64,000 nucleotides of DNA from Celerinatantimonas yamalensis (GTDB lineage Bacteria; Pseudomonadota; Gammaproteobacteria; Enterobacterales; Celerinatantimonadaceae): positions 620,001 to 684,000 of the forward strand of contig NZ_JBEQCT010000002.1 in assembly GCF_046054155.1 (NCBI RefSeq), in the 5' to 3' direction. Position 1 is the stretch's first letter. The number at the start of each line of letters is the position of its first letter. The notes under the pieces are model-generated. The model was not told the origin of the DNA. It searched no databases and was given only the letters and a program-made list of their open reading frames with translations. Shown in pieces: positions 8,297 through 17,017 of the stretch. The translations under genes and the position numbers were made by a program.

Positions 8297-9229
8297 CTAA
8301 GCCATCATTATCTTGTCCCTAATATTGGCAGTGGTGGCTAATTGCCCATCAATTGTAATAACAATGGCTTCCATACCCTCTATATGATTGACTGTTTCTA
8401 AAATACTTCTGGGGTCCAATCCAAAGAGTTTAGTGGTGTAGATGTCACAATCTAATGATTTATCCGAGATAATGCTTACGGAGGCCACATTGTTGTCAAC
8501 AGGGTAGCCATTGTGACTATCAAAAATGTGGTGGTACTTATTTCCATTGTGCTCAAAGGTCCTTTCATAGATACCTGAGGTCACTACTGACTGATTTCTT
8601 ATCTTGACCTTTGCAACGCTGTGGCCTCTTGGCAGAAAAGGGTTCTGTATACCAACATCCCAATCGCGGTTTTTTTTAGGTGATTCTCCATAAACAAGCA
8701 AGTTGCCGCCAATATCAATCATGGCAGAAACAGGCTGTTTTTCCTTGAAGAAATCCATGATTTTATCGCTGAAATATCCCTTAGCAATGGCACCCAGATC
8801 TATTTCAAGACCTTCCTTGTCAAAAAACACCGATCTTTGGTCATCGTCCAGGACAATATTGGCAGGGTCTAAGCGACCCAATACCTGTCGGATCTCTTCT
8901 TGGCTTGGAACCCTTGCTTCTTCAAATCCAATACGCCAAAGCTTGATCAAAGGGCCAATGGCAATGTTTAAAAAACTATTGGGTTCAAGGCTGTGCTCTC
9001 TTCCTATCTTGATTAATTCATACAAATCCTGATCGACGACTACGGGTCTATTGGCTGCCGTTGTTTTCAAAACATACAATTGAGACAGATTACTGTTGGC
9101 GCTAAAGACTTGCTCGTAACGCTTTAACATTAAACCAGCTTCTGTTAGCCACTTCTCTGCCCGCTCGCCCTTAAAATAAAGTCGAATTTTGGTTCCCATA
9201 AGGTCTATCACTTTATTCCCTTCGGTCAT
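8297..9229 (-). CDS. ApbE-type FAD:protein FMN transferase (cytoplasmic)
   Basis: ApbE enzymes attach FMN from FAD to a Ser/Thr of partner proteins by a phosphoester bond. The 310-residue protein covers the family domain: SLEPNSFLNIAIGPLIKLW, EIDLGAIAKGYFSDK, the DIGGN motif and a C-terminal SDKSLDCDIYTTKLFGL matching the Mg/FAD-binding Asp...Thr region. It lacks the lipoprotein signal of periplasmic ApbE, so it should work in the cytoplasm. Just across the LysR gene lies a reductase with an FMN-attachment motif, the obvious client (inference). It reads away from that reductase, 20 bases behind the LysR gene, and so may be co-transcribed with the regulator. Confidence 0.9.
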   Translation of the reverse strand: MTEGNKVIDLMGTKIRLYFKGERAEKWLTEAGLMLKRYEQVFSANSNLSQLYVLKTTAANRPVVVDQDLYELIKIGREHSLEPNSFLNIAIGPLIKLWRIGFEEARVPSQEEIRQVLGRLDPANIVLDDDQRSVFFDKEGLEIDLGAIAKGYFSDKIMDFFKEKQPVSAMIDIGGNLLVYGESPKKNRDWDVGIQNPFLPRGHSVAKVKIRNQSVVTSGIYERTFEHNGNKYHHIFDSHNGYPVDNNVASVSIISDKSLDCDIYTTKLFGLDPRSILETVNHIEGMEAIVITIDGQLATTANIRDKIMMA

Positions 9230-9249
9230 GCATACCCCTTTTCATGGCA

Positions 9250-10191
9250 TCAGTTGTGGGCTGTATCCTTATAATGTAGGAATGAATCAAGTAGGCCTTG
9301 CTCCATAACGGAAAGTGCTCTGCTACTGTGATGGGCGATGAAATAATCTAAGTTCAATTGGTCAATTGGCAGCGGATAAATATTATACTTTAAGGGACAT
9401 GGCTCAATGACCAGACTTTCAGGGACAAAAGTAACACCGGAATCGGCCATAGCAAGATGTTTTACTGTGGCTATTTCGCTGCTTTCTAGAACGATATTGG
9501 GCTTTATTTTATAAATACTCAATAAATGATCCACCTGCGCTCTAATGGCTGATCCTTTAGAGGTTAAAACAAGCTTCTGCCGCAATAAGTCTTCCATGGC
9601 AATACTGCCTTGTGTAATTGTGGCGGTATCTTCTTGATAAAGCTCACAAGATTTGGGTATAACTGCAAAATACCCGTGCCTTCCCCAAGAAACAGTAAGA
9701 AGATTTGGGGCGATATTACTCGAGTTCTGCCCTATCCAAAAGTCCACCTCCCCTTTTAAAAGCCGCTTTTCATTGTTTTCCGGTATATCTTCCACCAACT
9801 CTATTTGACAATCGGGGTAGAGGTCCAAAAACTTGGGCAAAAATAGCGGGATAAGATAGGTACCGATACTGGCTAATATACCGATTTTTATCATCTTCTT
9901 ATCCATGTCGGTGATTGCCGCGATTTGACTGCGCATATTGGAGTGAGCGGTCTCGAGCAAGCCAAGATAATCATAATAAATTTTGCCCTGCTCGGTTAAA
10001 CGGTAAGGCAGCTCTCTGCGGTTAATGATCTGACAATTCAGCTCATTTTCAATCCGTTTAATCACCTGAGTTAAATAGGGTTGAGAAATGTAGAGTGAAT
10101 CAGCCGCTTTGCTGTAATTGCTAAACTTAAGCAAGGCATCAATAAAATATAAGATGTGTTGATTGTGATATTTTGACATCTTATCTCCCAT
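9250..10191 (-). CDS. LysR-family transcriptional regulator
   Basis: The N-terminal 60 residues form a LysR winged helix-turn-helix (NYSKAADSLYISQPYLTQVIKRIE), followed by a periplasmic-binding-protein-like effector domain starting near KIGILASIG; total length is 313, normal for the family. Two ATGs are possible: 10191 (GGAG 5 bases before) or 10179 (GGGAG 7 bases before; 309 residues, starting MSKYHNQH). It is divergent from the two-gene flavin reductase, the classical layout in which a LysR protein controls its neighbour and itself. The effector is unknown; an unsaturated carboxylate that the reductase uses is a reasonable guess. Confidence 0.9.
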   Translation of the reverse strand: MGDKMSKYHNQHILYFIDALLKFSNYSKAADSLYISQPYLTQVIKRIENELNCQIINRRELPYRLTEQGKIYYDYLGLLETAHSNMRSQIAAITDMDKKMIKIGILASIGTYLIPLFLPKFLDLYPDCQIELVEDIPENNEKRLLKGEVDFWIGQNSSNIAPNLLTVSWGRHGYFAVIPKSCELYQEDTATITQGSIAMEDLLRQKLVLTSKGSAIRAQVDHLLSIYKIKPNIVLESSEIATVKHLAMADSGVTFVPESLVIEPCPLKYNIYPLPIDQLNLDYFIAHHSSRALSVMEQGLLDSFLHYKDTAHN

Positions 10192-10232
10192 GTCTGCTCC
10201 ATAGCCCAGCTACTATAACAAATCACTTATTA

Positions 10233-10270
10233 AGTATGAATATATAGCTATTAGATAGCTTTTGCATACT
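10233..10270. promoter_or_regulatory. Candidate LysR operator in the divergent gap
   Basis: AGCTAT-TAG-ATAGCT (10246-10260) is a perfect inverted repeat. It is flanked by AGTATG (10233-10238) and its complement CATACT (10265-10270). It sits midway between the divergent LysR gene and the reductase operon, where LysR proteins normally bind. Assignment is by position and symmetry. Confidence 0.5.
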
Positions 10271-10329
10271 GTGTTAAAACAATACCCAGAAACTAAATAT
10301 GGTTTTTACAGTATAGGAGTCCACCTAAT

Positions 10330-10938
10330 ATGAACTACTTAGCTATTGTTGGCACCAATTCTGAAGTGTCAACAAACCGTATGCTACTGCAATTCATGCA
10401 AGAGCACTTTAAAGCAGCAGCCCAATTGGAACTCTATGAGATAAAAGACTTGCCTGCTTTTTACGAAGCTGAAGATGACCAAGTGCCTCAGGAAGTTGAA
10501 GCCCTGTCTGCAAAAATTCTTCAGGCAGATGGCGTTATCATTGCGACACCGGAGTACGACCACGCAATTCCCGCTGTGTTAAAGAGTGCATTGGAATGGA
10601 TCAGTTATACCAGTCAGGCTCTTACTGATAAGCCTGTCTTGATTGTGGGGGCTTCCCATGGCGCCTTAGGTTCTTCCCGAGCTCAAGCCCACCTTCGTCA
10701 GATTCTCGACTCCCCAGAATTAGCCGCACGAATTATGCCCAGCAGCGAATTCCTACTTGGAAAATCACAAGCCGCCTTTAACGCTAGTGGCACTTTAATC
10801 TATGAAGATAAGCTGGCTGAACTCGATGAGATTTTTAGAGAATTTGTTCTATTTACAGAGATCATAACAAAACTATTATCAGAAAAAGCTGTGATCAAAA
10901 AAGATAAAAAATTCGCTTGGCAAACTCAGAAGGCATAA
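10330..10938 (+). CDS. NAD(P)H-dependent FMN reductase-like small subunit (CrdA-like)
   Basis: This 202-residue flavodoxin-fold protein has the FMN-reductase signature ATPEYDHAIPAVLKSALEWIS (about 75-95) and GASHGALGSSRAQAHLRQIL (about 110-130). It begins MNYLAIVGTNSE and has TATAGGAG upstream of the ATG. The next gene starts 5 bases after its stop. Its sequence closely parallels the N-terminal domain of that next protein, and the pair resembles the two-subunit Vibrio NADH:cinnamate reductase (CrdA/CrdB). Asp replaces the usual Asn in the PEYN motif, which may affect flavin binding. Substrate and subunit role are inferred from that family. Confidence 0.8.
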   Translation: MNYLAIVGTNSEVSTNRMLLQFMQEHFKAAAQLELYEIKDLPAFYEAEDDQVPQEVEALSAKILQADGVIIATPEYDHAIPAVLKSALEWISYTSQALTDKPVLIVGASHGALGSSRAQAHLRQILDSPELAARIMPSSEFLLGKSQAAFNASGTLIYEDKLAELDEIFREFVLFTEIITKLLSEKAVIKKDKKFAWQTQKA

Positions 10939-10943
10939 GAGAA

Positions 10944-13364
10944 ATGAAATTTACAGCAATCATCGGAACCACTTCTCCAAAGTCCTATAACCGGACACTG
11001 CTTCAGTTTATGCAAGCGCATTTTAGCGACAAGGCACAAATTGAACTGTTGGAAATCAACGAAGTACCCATGTTTAATCAGGACACCCCGTCTAACAGTC
11101 CACAGCTCTTGGAAATTAATGATAAAATCATAGCAAGTGATGGAGTCATTATTGCAACGCCGGAATATAACCACTCCATTCCCTCTAGCCTGAAGAGCCT
11201 GCTTGAATGGCTAAGCTTCGAGCGCCATCCCCTAGATGGCAAGCCTGTTATGATCCTAGGCGCGTCCATTGATGCTCAGGGCTCCTCCCGTGCTCAGTTA
11301 CACCTTCGTCAGATATTGGATGCCCCTGGGGTCAACGCACATGTTATGCCTGGATACGAATTCTTACTTGGCAATGCCCACAAGGCCTTTGATGACAAAG
11401 ATCAACTGAACAGCGAAGGTACCATAGACTTTTTGGAAATATGCTTTTTAAGATTCATGCGTTTTGCCAAGATCTCGAACCAATTAAATGAAGAAGAGGA
11501 TTTTTCTTTCAAACCCGGCACCTATGAAGTCAGTTCCTTAGGTCATGGTGGAGCCCTCCCACTGAAGGTATCCTTCAGCAAAAAGAAAATCGAAAGCATT
11601 AATATTGACACCAGCGGTGAGACAGAAGGTTTGGCTGACGTTGTATTTGTTAGAATCCCCGACAAGATCATCGAGGGTCAAACCCTTAACGTGGATGTCC
11701 TGTCTGGCGCATCAGAGACGAGTAATGCGGTTATTGATGGCGTTGCTAAGGCGGTTAAACTTGCCGGTGTTAATCCTGACATTTTAAAAAGACGCCCGAA
11801 ACCTGCCAGCAGTTTGAATCGTGGAGATGAAGAGTATACCTGTGATGTCGTTGTCATTGGTGGGGGTGGCGCTGGGTTAAGTGCGGCAGCAACCGTCTTA
11901 CAAGAAGGCAAGAGTGCCATCATACTAGAAAAATACCCAGCCGTTGGTGGCAACACTATCCGTACCGGTGGTCCTATTAATGCCGCTGACCCTGAGTGGC
12001 AGAGATCTTTCCAAGAAAACCCAGGCGAAAGACATACCATCGAAGCCCTATTAAACACGGATGAAAATGATATTCACCAAGAGTATTTAGCTGACTTCAA
12101 AGCGCTGAAAAACGAATTTGCTACCTACCAAAAACATTTTGGTAATGACAAAGGCTATCTATTTGATTCTCCACTGCTTCACAGAATGCAGACCTATTTC
12201 GGTGGCAAGCGTACTGACCTCAAAGGAAACAACATTTATGGCCAATACGACCTGGTTAAGATCTTAACAGACAGAGCCTTGGAGAGTGTTAAATGGCTCG
12301 AGGAAATCGGTGTTGAGTATAACAAAGACATCGTTTTTGCTCCTGTTGGTGCCCTATGGCGTCGTGGTCATAAGCCAGTCAAAAAGTATGGTACAGCCTT
12401 TATTCTTGCGTTAAGCAAATATATTGCAGACATGTCTGGAACCATTATCACCGATAGCCCAGCAAAAGAATTTCTAATCGAAGATGGTGAAATCAAAGGG
12501 GTTATTGCCACAGGTGTGAACGGACAGACCATTACCATTCATGCCAAAGCGGTTGTTCTGGCCAGCGGTGGCTTTGGCGCTAATACCAAGATGCTAAAAC
12601 AGTACAATACCTACTGGAGCAACATCGCCGACGATGTCAAGACAACCAACTCCTACGCAATGACCGGTGACGGCATCCTTCTTGGTCAATCAGTGGGTGC
12701 AGGCTTAACAGGTATGGGCTTCACTCAGATGATGCCAGTAGCAGACCCTAATACTGGTGAACTCTTCAGTGGCCTTCAAGTACCACCGGAAAACTTCGTC
12801 ATTGTGAACAAACAGGGTAAACGTTTCATCAATGAATTCGCCGGACGAGATGTATTGACCAAAGCAGTACTTGCAGAAGGTGGTCTTTTCTATCTAATTG
12901 CTGATGATGAGATCAAAAAAACCGCGGCCAATACCAGTCAGGAGAAAATTGACCGTCAAGTTGAAGAAGGTACCCTCTTTAGAGCTGATACGCTTGAACA
13001 GTTAGCCGTTAAAGTGGGAATGGATCCAGAAGTGCTAGTGGATACAATCAACAAATACAATAGCTATGTAGAGGCGGGAGAGGATCCTGAATTCCACAAG
13101 GATACCTTTAGCTTGAAAGTGGAAAAAGCGCCTTTCTATGCAACCCCTAGACAACCAGCTGTTCACCATACAATGGGTGGACTTAAGATTGATACAGCCA
13201 CTCGAGTTCTAGATGAAAATAACCAACCTATCAAGAACCTATATGCTGCTGGTGAAGTGGCCGGTGGTATCCATGCAGGCAACCGACTCGGCGGTAATGC
13301 ACTAGCAGATATCTTTACTTTTGGTCGAATTGCAGGAAAAACGGCTATTGAAGAAATGAACTAA
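10944..13364 (+). CDS. Three-domain NADH:2-enoate reductase large subunit (CrdB-like)
   Basis: This 806-residue cytoplasmic flavoprotein combines three domains: an NAD(P)H:FMN reductase domain (1-185, TPEYNHSIPSSLKSLLEW), an FMN_bind domain (about 195-290) with the attachment motif DVLSGASET (acceptor Ser about 257), and a fumarate-reductase-like FAD domain (300-806) with GGGGAGLSAAATVL and the C-terminal AGNRLGGNALADIFTFG. Electrons would pass from NADH through FMN, covalent FMN and FAD to the double bond of an unsaturated carboxylate. The same plan is known from Vibrio acrylate and cinnamate reductases. A TTG at 10917 extends the frame, but the ATG at 10944 with AAGAG upstream fits better. 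Substrate is unproven (cinnamate, acrylate, urocanate or fumarate). Confidence 0.88.
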   Translation: MKFTAIIGTTSPKSYNRTLLQFMQAHFSDKAQIELLEINEVPMFNQDTPSNSPQLLEINDKIIASDGVIIATPEYNHSIPSSLKSLLEWLSFERHPLDGKPVMILGASIDAQGSSRAQLHLRQILDAPGVNAHVMPGYEFLLGNAHKAFDDKDQLNSEGTIDFLEICFLRFMRFAKISNQLNEEEDFSFKPGTYEVSSLGHGGALPLKVSFSKKKIESINIDTSGETEGLADVVFVRIPDKIIEGQTLNVDVLSGASETSNAVIDGVAKAVKLAGVNPDILKRRPKPASSLNRGDEEYTCDVVVIGGGGAGLSAAATVLQEGKSAIILEKYPAVGGNTIRTGGPINAADPEWQRSFQENPGERHTIEALLNTDENDIHQEYLADFKALKNEFATYQKHFGNDKGYLFDSPLLHRMQTYFGGKRTDLKGNNIYGQYDLVKILTDRALESVKWLEEIGVEYNKDIVFAPVGALWRRGHKPVKKYGTAFILALSKYIADMSGTIITDSPAKEFLIEDGEIKGVIATGVNGQTITIHAKAVVLASGGFGANTKMLKQYNTYWSNIADDVKTTNSYAMTGDGILLGQSVGAGLTGMGFTQMMPVADPNTGELFSGLQVPPENFVIVNKQGKRFINEFAGRDVLTKAVLAEGGLFYLIADDEIKKTAANTSQEKIDRQVEEGTLFRADTLEQLAVKVGMDPEVLVDTINKYNSYVEAGEDPEFHKDTFSLKVEKAPFYATPRQPAVHHTMGGLKIDTATRVLDENNQPIKNLYAAGEVAGGIHAGNRLGGNALADIFTFGRIAGKTAIEEMN

Positions 13365-13385
13365 AACAGGCTAAAGCGAGAGAGC

Positions 13386-13412
13386 AAGGCCAATGAACAC
13401 TTGGCCTTTCTT
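13386..13412 (+). terminator. Terminator after the flavin reductase operon
   Basis: An 8-bp stem AAGGCCAA / TTGGCCTT with loop TGAACAC is followed by TCTT, 22 bases after the stop codon. Confidence 0.7.
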
Positions 13413-14413
13413 ACCACCATTACATAGGTTCCCTATACGGTGATTCAATCAAATTGACATTTGGATAGTGAATAGTTGTCAACTATTGAAACTAGCCCGA
13501 TTTGGGCGTTCATGTTTATAACGCCAACGATATAAACAACATCAAAAAATTTGCTCGCTTTAAATCTGAAAATCCAGAAAATTTTCAGTTGCTCAATTAG
13601 CAACTTTCATACACTTATCCACAGAACACCAAGGTGAGGCAATGTCTCACTTTTTTATTACTACCTTGTGAGCTCGTTGACGCCTTCAGAACAGATAATG
13701 AAGGTAACATCCACAGACTTGCTCAGCTCTTTCAGTCCCAAATGGATTTTTGAATAACCATGCTATGCATGATGTGTGTCAGATTACTTTTTGTATAGAA
13801 AACAGCGATGATCATTTAGGGAATGATTGGTCGAACTAAAAATCATGGGGAATAATCAATTCATCCAAAGCATGGCTTTCAAAAAATCCCCGTTTACGGC
13901 AATCAAATATCTATTCTTGCAGTGAGCGCTTTTTCAGAAATGATAGGCTTTATATTGGAGATATAGTCTACTCATCCAAGTTCAGTCAGACTGTTATCTC
14001 ATGTTAAGACAGAGCCTGTCAGTTTAGCGTTGCCGCAAACCGTCTAAGCACAGATAGCGTTTCCACCCAATAGTATTTCCAGTGACGCTCTTTTGCACCG
14101 AATTATCGCTGATGAGATCCCCCGTTCTAGACCGTGTTGAGTATTTTTAATGCTCACTTCACGATATCAGCAATATCTGAGGCATGCGATAAACACCGAC
14201 ACACATCAGATGGGCGAATATGGCCTTATCCAAGGAGTCACTGTCCACTTTTAGGATGCATCGAATACTTTTAGTTAGTGTGGGAATTACCGCTTCACGT
14301 TCTTATTCGACAGCAATGGGAATGAAACACCAAAGTGATCTTGCGCAGAAAACGACCAAAAATATGCGGCCAAATATTGACGATCATGACTTTAGGTGTA
14401 AATCTTTTTTACA
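13413..14413. other. Long non-coding stretch, about 1.0 kb
   Basis: No intact gene was found on either strand. A short plus-strand open run near 13494-13600 (reading GVHVYNANDINNIKKFARF) and minus-strand runs near 14000-14130 look like pieces of decayed genes but match nothing I recognise. Together with the integrase relic on the far side of the flavin cluster, this suggests an eroded boundary of acquired DNA. The last 100 bases hold the LacI operators listed separately. Confidence 0.5.
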
Positions 14414-14475
14414 TGAGCAAACGATAAACCAACATTGAGCAAACGTTTTACCATAGATGAGCAAACGTTTGCTCA
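14414..14475. promoter_or_regulatory. Three tandem LacI-type operators, 22-bp period
   Basis: TGAGCAAACG recurs at 14414, 14436 and 14458, exactly 22 bases apart (two helical turns). The third copy, TGAGCAAACGTTTGCTCA, is a perfect 18-bp palindrome; the first and second keep the left arm with weaker right arms. The third ends 30 bases before the LacI-family gene start, so autoregulation is likely. A related site precedes the binding-protein gene at 15615. Confidence 0.8.
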
Positions 14476-14505
14476 CTATAAAAATAATCAATTTGGAGAT
14501 GTAAA

Positions 14506-15567
14506 TTGATAGCGAAAGTGTCGAAACAGCCATTAGGCGGCGCATATCAGCGCAGCACGATTCGTGATGTAGCGGAAAAAGCGAAGACCAGTGTCACAAC
14601 GGCATCGAGAGCTCTTAATGGTACGGGGCGCATGACGGATGAAACGAGAAAGCGCGTGCATGAAGTCGCGGCAGAACTTAACTATCGACCCAATTCGATT
14701 GCCCGTGGTTTGGTCCAGCAGCGCTCGTTTACGCTGGGCTTGCTGACTAATGATACCTATGGGCGTTTTACTTTGCCTATGGTTACAGGGCTTTCTGAGG
14801 CGATGGTGGATCGTGGTGTGTCGGTTTTTTTAAGTGCGGGCGAGTATAAACCAGAGCGTTTGCAGCTCAATTTACGGGCGATGGAGGAGAAGCGCGTCGA
14901 TGGACTGGTGATTACAGGTAAACGGATTGATCGTGGATTGCCAATTGAATTGCCACCTATGGGAATGCCCGTAGTTTACGTTAACGCCGCCTGCCCGAAG
15001 GGAGCAACAGGTTTTGTGCCAGATGACCTGAATGGCGCAAAGAACGCAGTGAACCATCTTATTTCTGCTGGTCGGCGCAAAATCGCGCATATTACTGGGC
15101 CATATGATTTTAAGGCTGCTCGCCTGCGTGAACAGGGTTGGCGTCATGCTTTGTATGAAAGTGGGCTTGAACCTTATGGTAATGCGCTCTTTTCTAGCTG
15201 GACTGAAGCACATGGCTATGATGCGACACGTATGCTTTTTTCCTCCTCAGATGAAAAACCGGACGCAATTTTTTGCGGTAATGATCAGATTGCTCGAGGC
15301 GTGGTGGATGCATTTGCGTTGCTAGGCATTAGCGTTCCCGACGATGTAGCCATTGTGGGCTATGACAACTGGGAAATTTTTGCCAAAGCAACACGCCCCC
15401 CCCTGACGACAGTTGATATGGAGTTAGCGGGCCTCGGGCGTAGTGCTGGCTTGGCATTGTTAGACATGATAGCCGGCAAAGTAGTCAAACCAGGTATTCA
15501 AGAGATGCCTTGCAAACTGATTGTTCGCGAATCCTGCGGGGCAGATTCCGGTCGGAATATGCTCTAA
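14506..15567 (+). CDS. LacI-family repressor of the GH127/ABC cluster
   Basis: This 353-residue regulator has an N-terminal LacI helix-turn-helix (STIRDVAEKAKTSVTTASRA, residues about 18-38), the hinge RPNSIARGL, and a sugar-binding effector domain ending VRESCG. The start is a TTG with GGAGATG 7 bases upstream; no ATG fits the N-terminus. Three phased operators lie immediately upstream and one before the next gene, so it probably represses itself and the downstream importer and glycosidase. The natural inducer is likely an L-arabinofuranose-containing sugar, inferred from the GH127 enzyme. Confidence 0.92.
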   Translation: MIAKVSKQPLGGAYQRSTIRDVAEKAKTSVTTASRALNGTGRMTDETRKRVHEVAAELNYRPNSIARGLVQQRSFTLGLLTNDTYGRFTLPMVTGLSEAMVDRGVSVFLSAGEYKPERLQLNLRAMEEKRVDGLVITGKRIDRGLPIELPPMGMPVVYVNAACPKGATGFVPDDLNGAKNAVNHLISAGRRKIAHITGPYDFKAARLREQGWRHALYESGLEPYGNALFSSWTEAHGYDATRMLFSSSDEKPDAIFCGNDQIARGVVDAFALLGISVPDDVAIVGYDNWEIFAKATRPPLTTVDMELAGLGRSAGLALLDMIAGKVVKPGIQEMPCKLIVRESCGADSGRNML

Positions 15568-15614
15568 GGGTCTCTCGTAACGGATGAACTGCGAAGAAGA
15601 AAAATAAGCGCTAT

Positions 15615-15632
15615 TGGGCAAACGTTAGTTCA
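15615..15632. promoter_or_regulatory. LacI-type operator before the ABC importer
   Basis: TGGGCAAACGTTAGTTCA matches the left arm of the three upstream operators (TGAGCAAACG) with one change in the first ten bases. It lies 54 bases before the binding-protein start. It probably binds the neighbouring LacI-family protein. Confidence 0.65.
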
Positions 15633-15685
15633 GCGTTATCGAGCCATTTGGATAATAACAATAATGAAATAAGAGGTTACTGAAA

Positions 15686-16939
15686 ATGAAGATCAATACG
15701 CTAATAAGTAGTGCTGTCATCGCCGCGATGACTTTGTCTGGGTTCGTTCAGGCAGAAACCTTTTCACTCTGGGCCCGCTCTGATGACTCAGAATTTATGC
15801 CGAAGCTGGTCGATGCTTTCAATGCCAAGAGCAAGGATAAAGTCGAATTACAGCTTGTACCGACCAATGAAGTCGTGCAGAAATATGCGATCGCGGCGGC
15901 TGGCGGTTCAGCACCCGATGCACTCTCGTTAGATCTCATCTATACACCCGCTTTTTCACAAGCGGGTCAATTAAAGGATCTCACGAAATTTGCCAAATCA
16001 CTTCCTTATTACGACAAATTATCGAAGGCTCATCTCTCTGCGGGTACCTATGATGGAAAAATCTATGGCATGCCATTTTCAGGAGATGCTTCGGTACTTG
16101 TTTGGAATAAAGATCTATTTAAAAAAGCGGGGCTTGATCCAAACAAGCCACCGAAAAACTGGGCGGAGATCCGAGCCGATGCGAAGGCTGTTTCTGCACT
16201 AGGCCCTAATACATATGGCTATTACTTCTCTGGTAATTGTGGGGGCTGCAATATATTTACCTTTATGCCATTAGTGTGGGCCTCTGGCGGTCAGCTTTTG
16301 ACAGATGGTGGTAAAAAGGTCACGGTGGATACACCACAAATGAAAGCAGCCATCAGGTTTTATCAGGGCATGGTGTTAGACCACCTCGTACCAGATGGAT
16401 CGAAAACAGATAGTGGTTCCAATTTTTTTGCTGCCTTTGCCGGTAACAATATTGGCATCTCTCCAGCGGGCTCGTTTGCCATTGGCGCGCTCAATAACCA
16501 GTACCCTAATCTGGATTATGGAGTCACTTACATTCCTGGTGAAAACGGCGGGACATCATCCTTCGCTGGCGGTGACAATATCATCGTATCGGCGGGGACC
16601 TCTAACAAAAAAATGTCTGCTATCGAGTCCTTTATTAAATTTGCTTACTCATTAGAAGGTCAAAAAATACTAGCGAAAAACGGTTCTCTTCCCGTACGCA
16701 GCGACATCGCAAAACAGGCACTAAAAGGCTTGGACCCACGCTATCAGATCGCAGCAAAAGCCATGGCTGAAGGCCGAACCCCCTACACCCCATTGTTTAA
16801 TGATCTCATTAATTCAACAAATGGTCCTTGGATCACGATGTTAAATAGAGCTTTCTTTGCAAAAAATAAGAACGAAGTGACGAAGGCTATCCATGTAGCT
16901 CAAAGTAAAATGCAATCTATTGTAGATAATGCAAATTAG
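15686..16939 (+). CDS. ABC transporter sugar-binding protein
   Basis: This is a periplasmic extracellular solute-binding protein of the family-1 (maltose/oligosaccharide) type, 417 residues. The signal peptide MKINTLISSAVIAAMTLSGFVQA is followed by a normal signal-peptidase site, with no lipobox Cys. The mature protein has the typical solute-binding fold (VLVWNKDLFKKAGLDP; GKIYGMPF). AAGAGG precedes the ATG. Two permeases, GH127 and an ATPase follow on the same strand, making a complete importer operon. The ligand is presumably a beta-L-arabinofuranoside oligosaccharide, by association with GH127. Confidence 0.92.
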   Translation: MKINTLISSAVIAAMTLSGFVQAETFSLWARSDDSEFMPKLVDAFNAKSKDKVELQLVPTNEVVQKYAIAAAGGSAPDALSLDLIYTPAFSQAGQLKDLTKFAKSLPYYDKLSKAHLSAGTYDGKIYGMPFSGDASVLVWNKDLFKKAGLDPNKPPKNWAEIRADAKAVSALGPNTYGYYFSGNCGGCNIFTFMPLVWASGGQLLTDGGKKVTVDTPQMKAAIRFYQGMVLDHLVPDGSKTDSGSNFFAAFAGNNIGISPAGSFAIGALNNQYPNLDYGVTYIPGENGGTSSFAGGDNIIVSAGTSNKKMSAIESFIKFAYSLEGQKILAKNGSLPVRSDIAKQALKGLDPRYQIAAKAMAEGRTPYTPLFNDLINSTNGPWITMLNRAFFAKNKNEVTKAIHVAQSKMQSIVDNAN

Positions 16940-17017
16940 ATCGTCATTAAACTGAAGCTGTTTGTCGGCTGGAACAGACTTTCTGGCTGACAGACTTTGC
17001 TGCATAAGGATATTTGT

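Noticed and set aside
14220..14438. Open frame of 72 codons upstream of the LacI gene
   Set aside because: It overlaps the operator repeats and shows no ribosome-binding site or known pattern.
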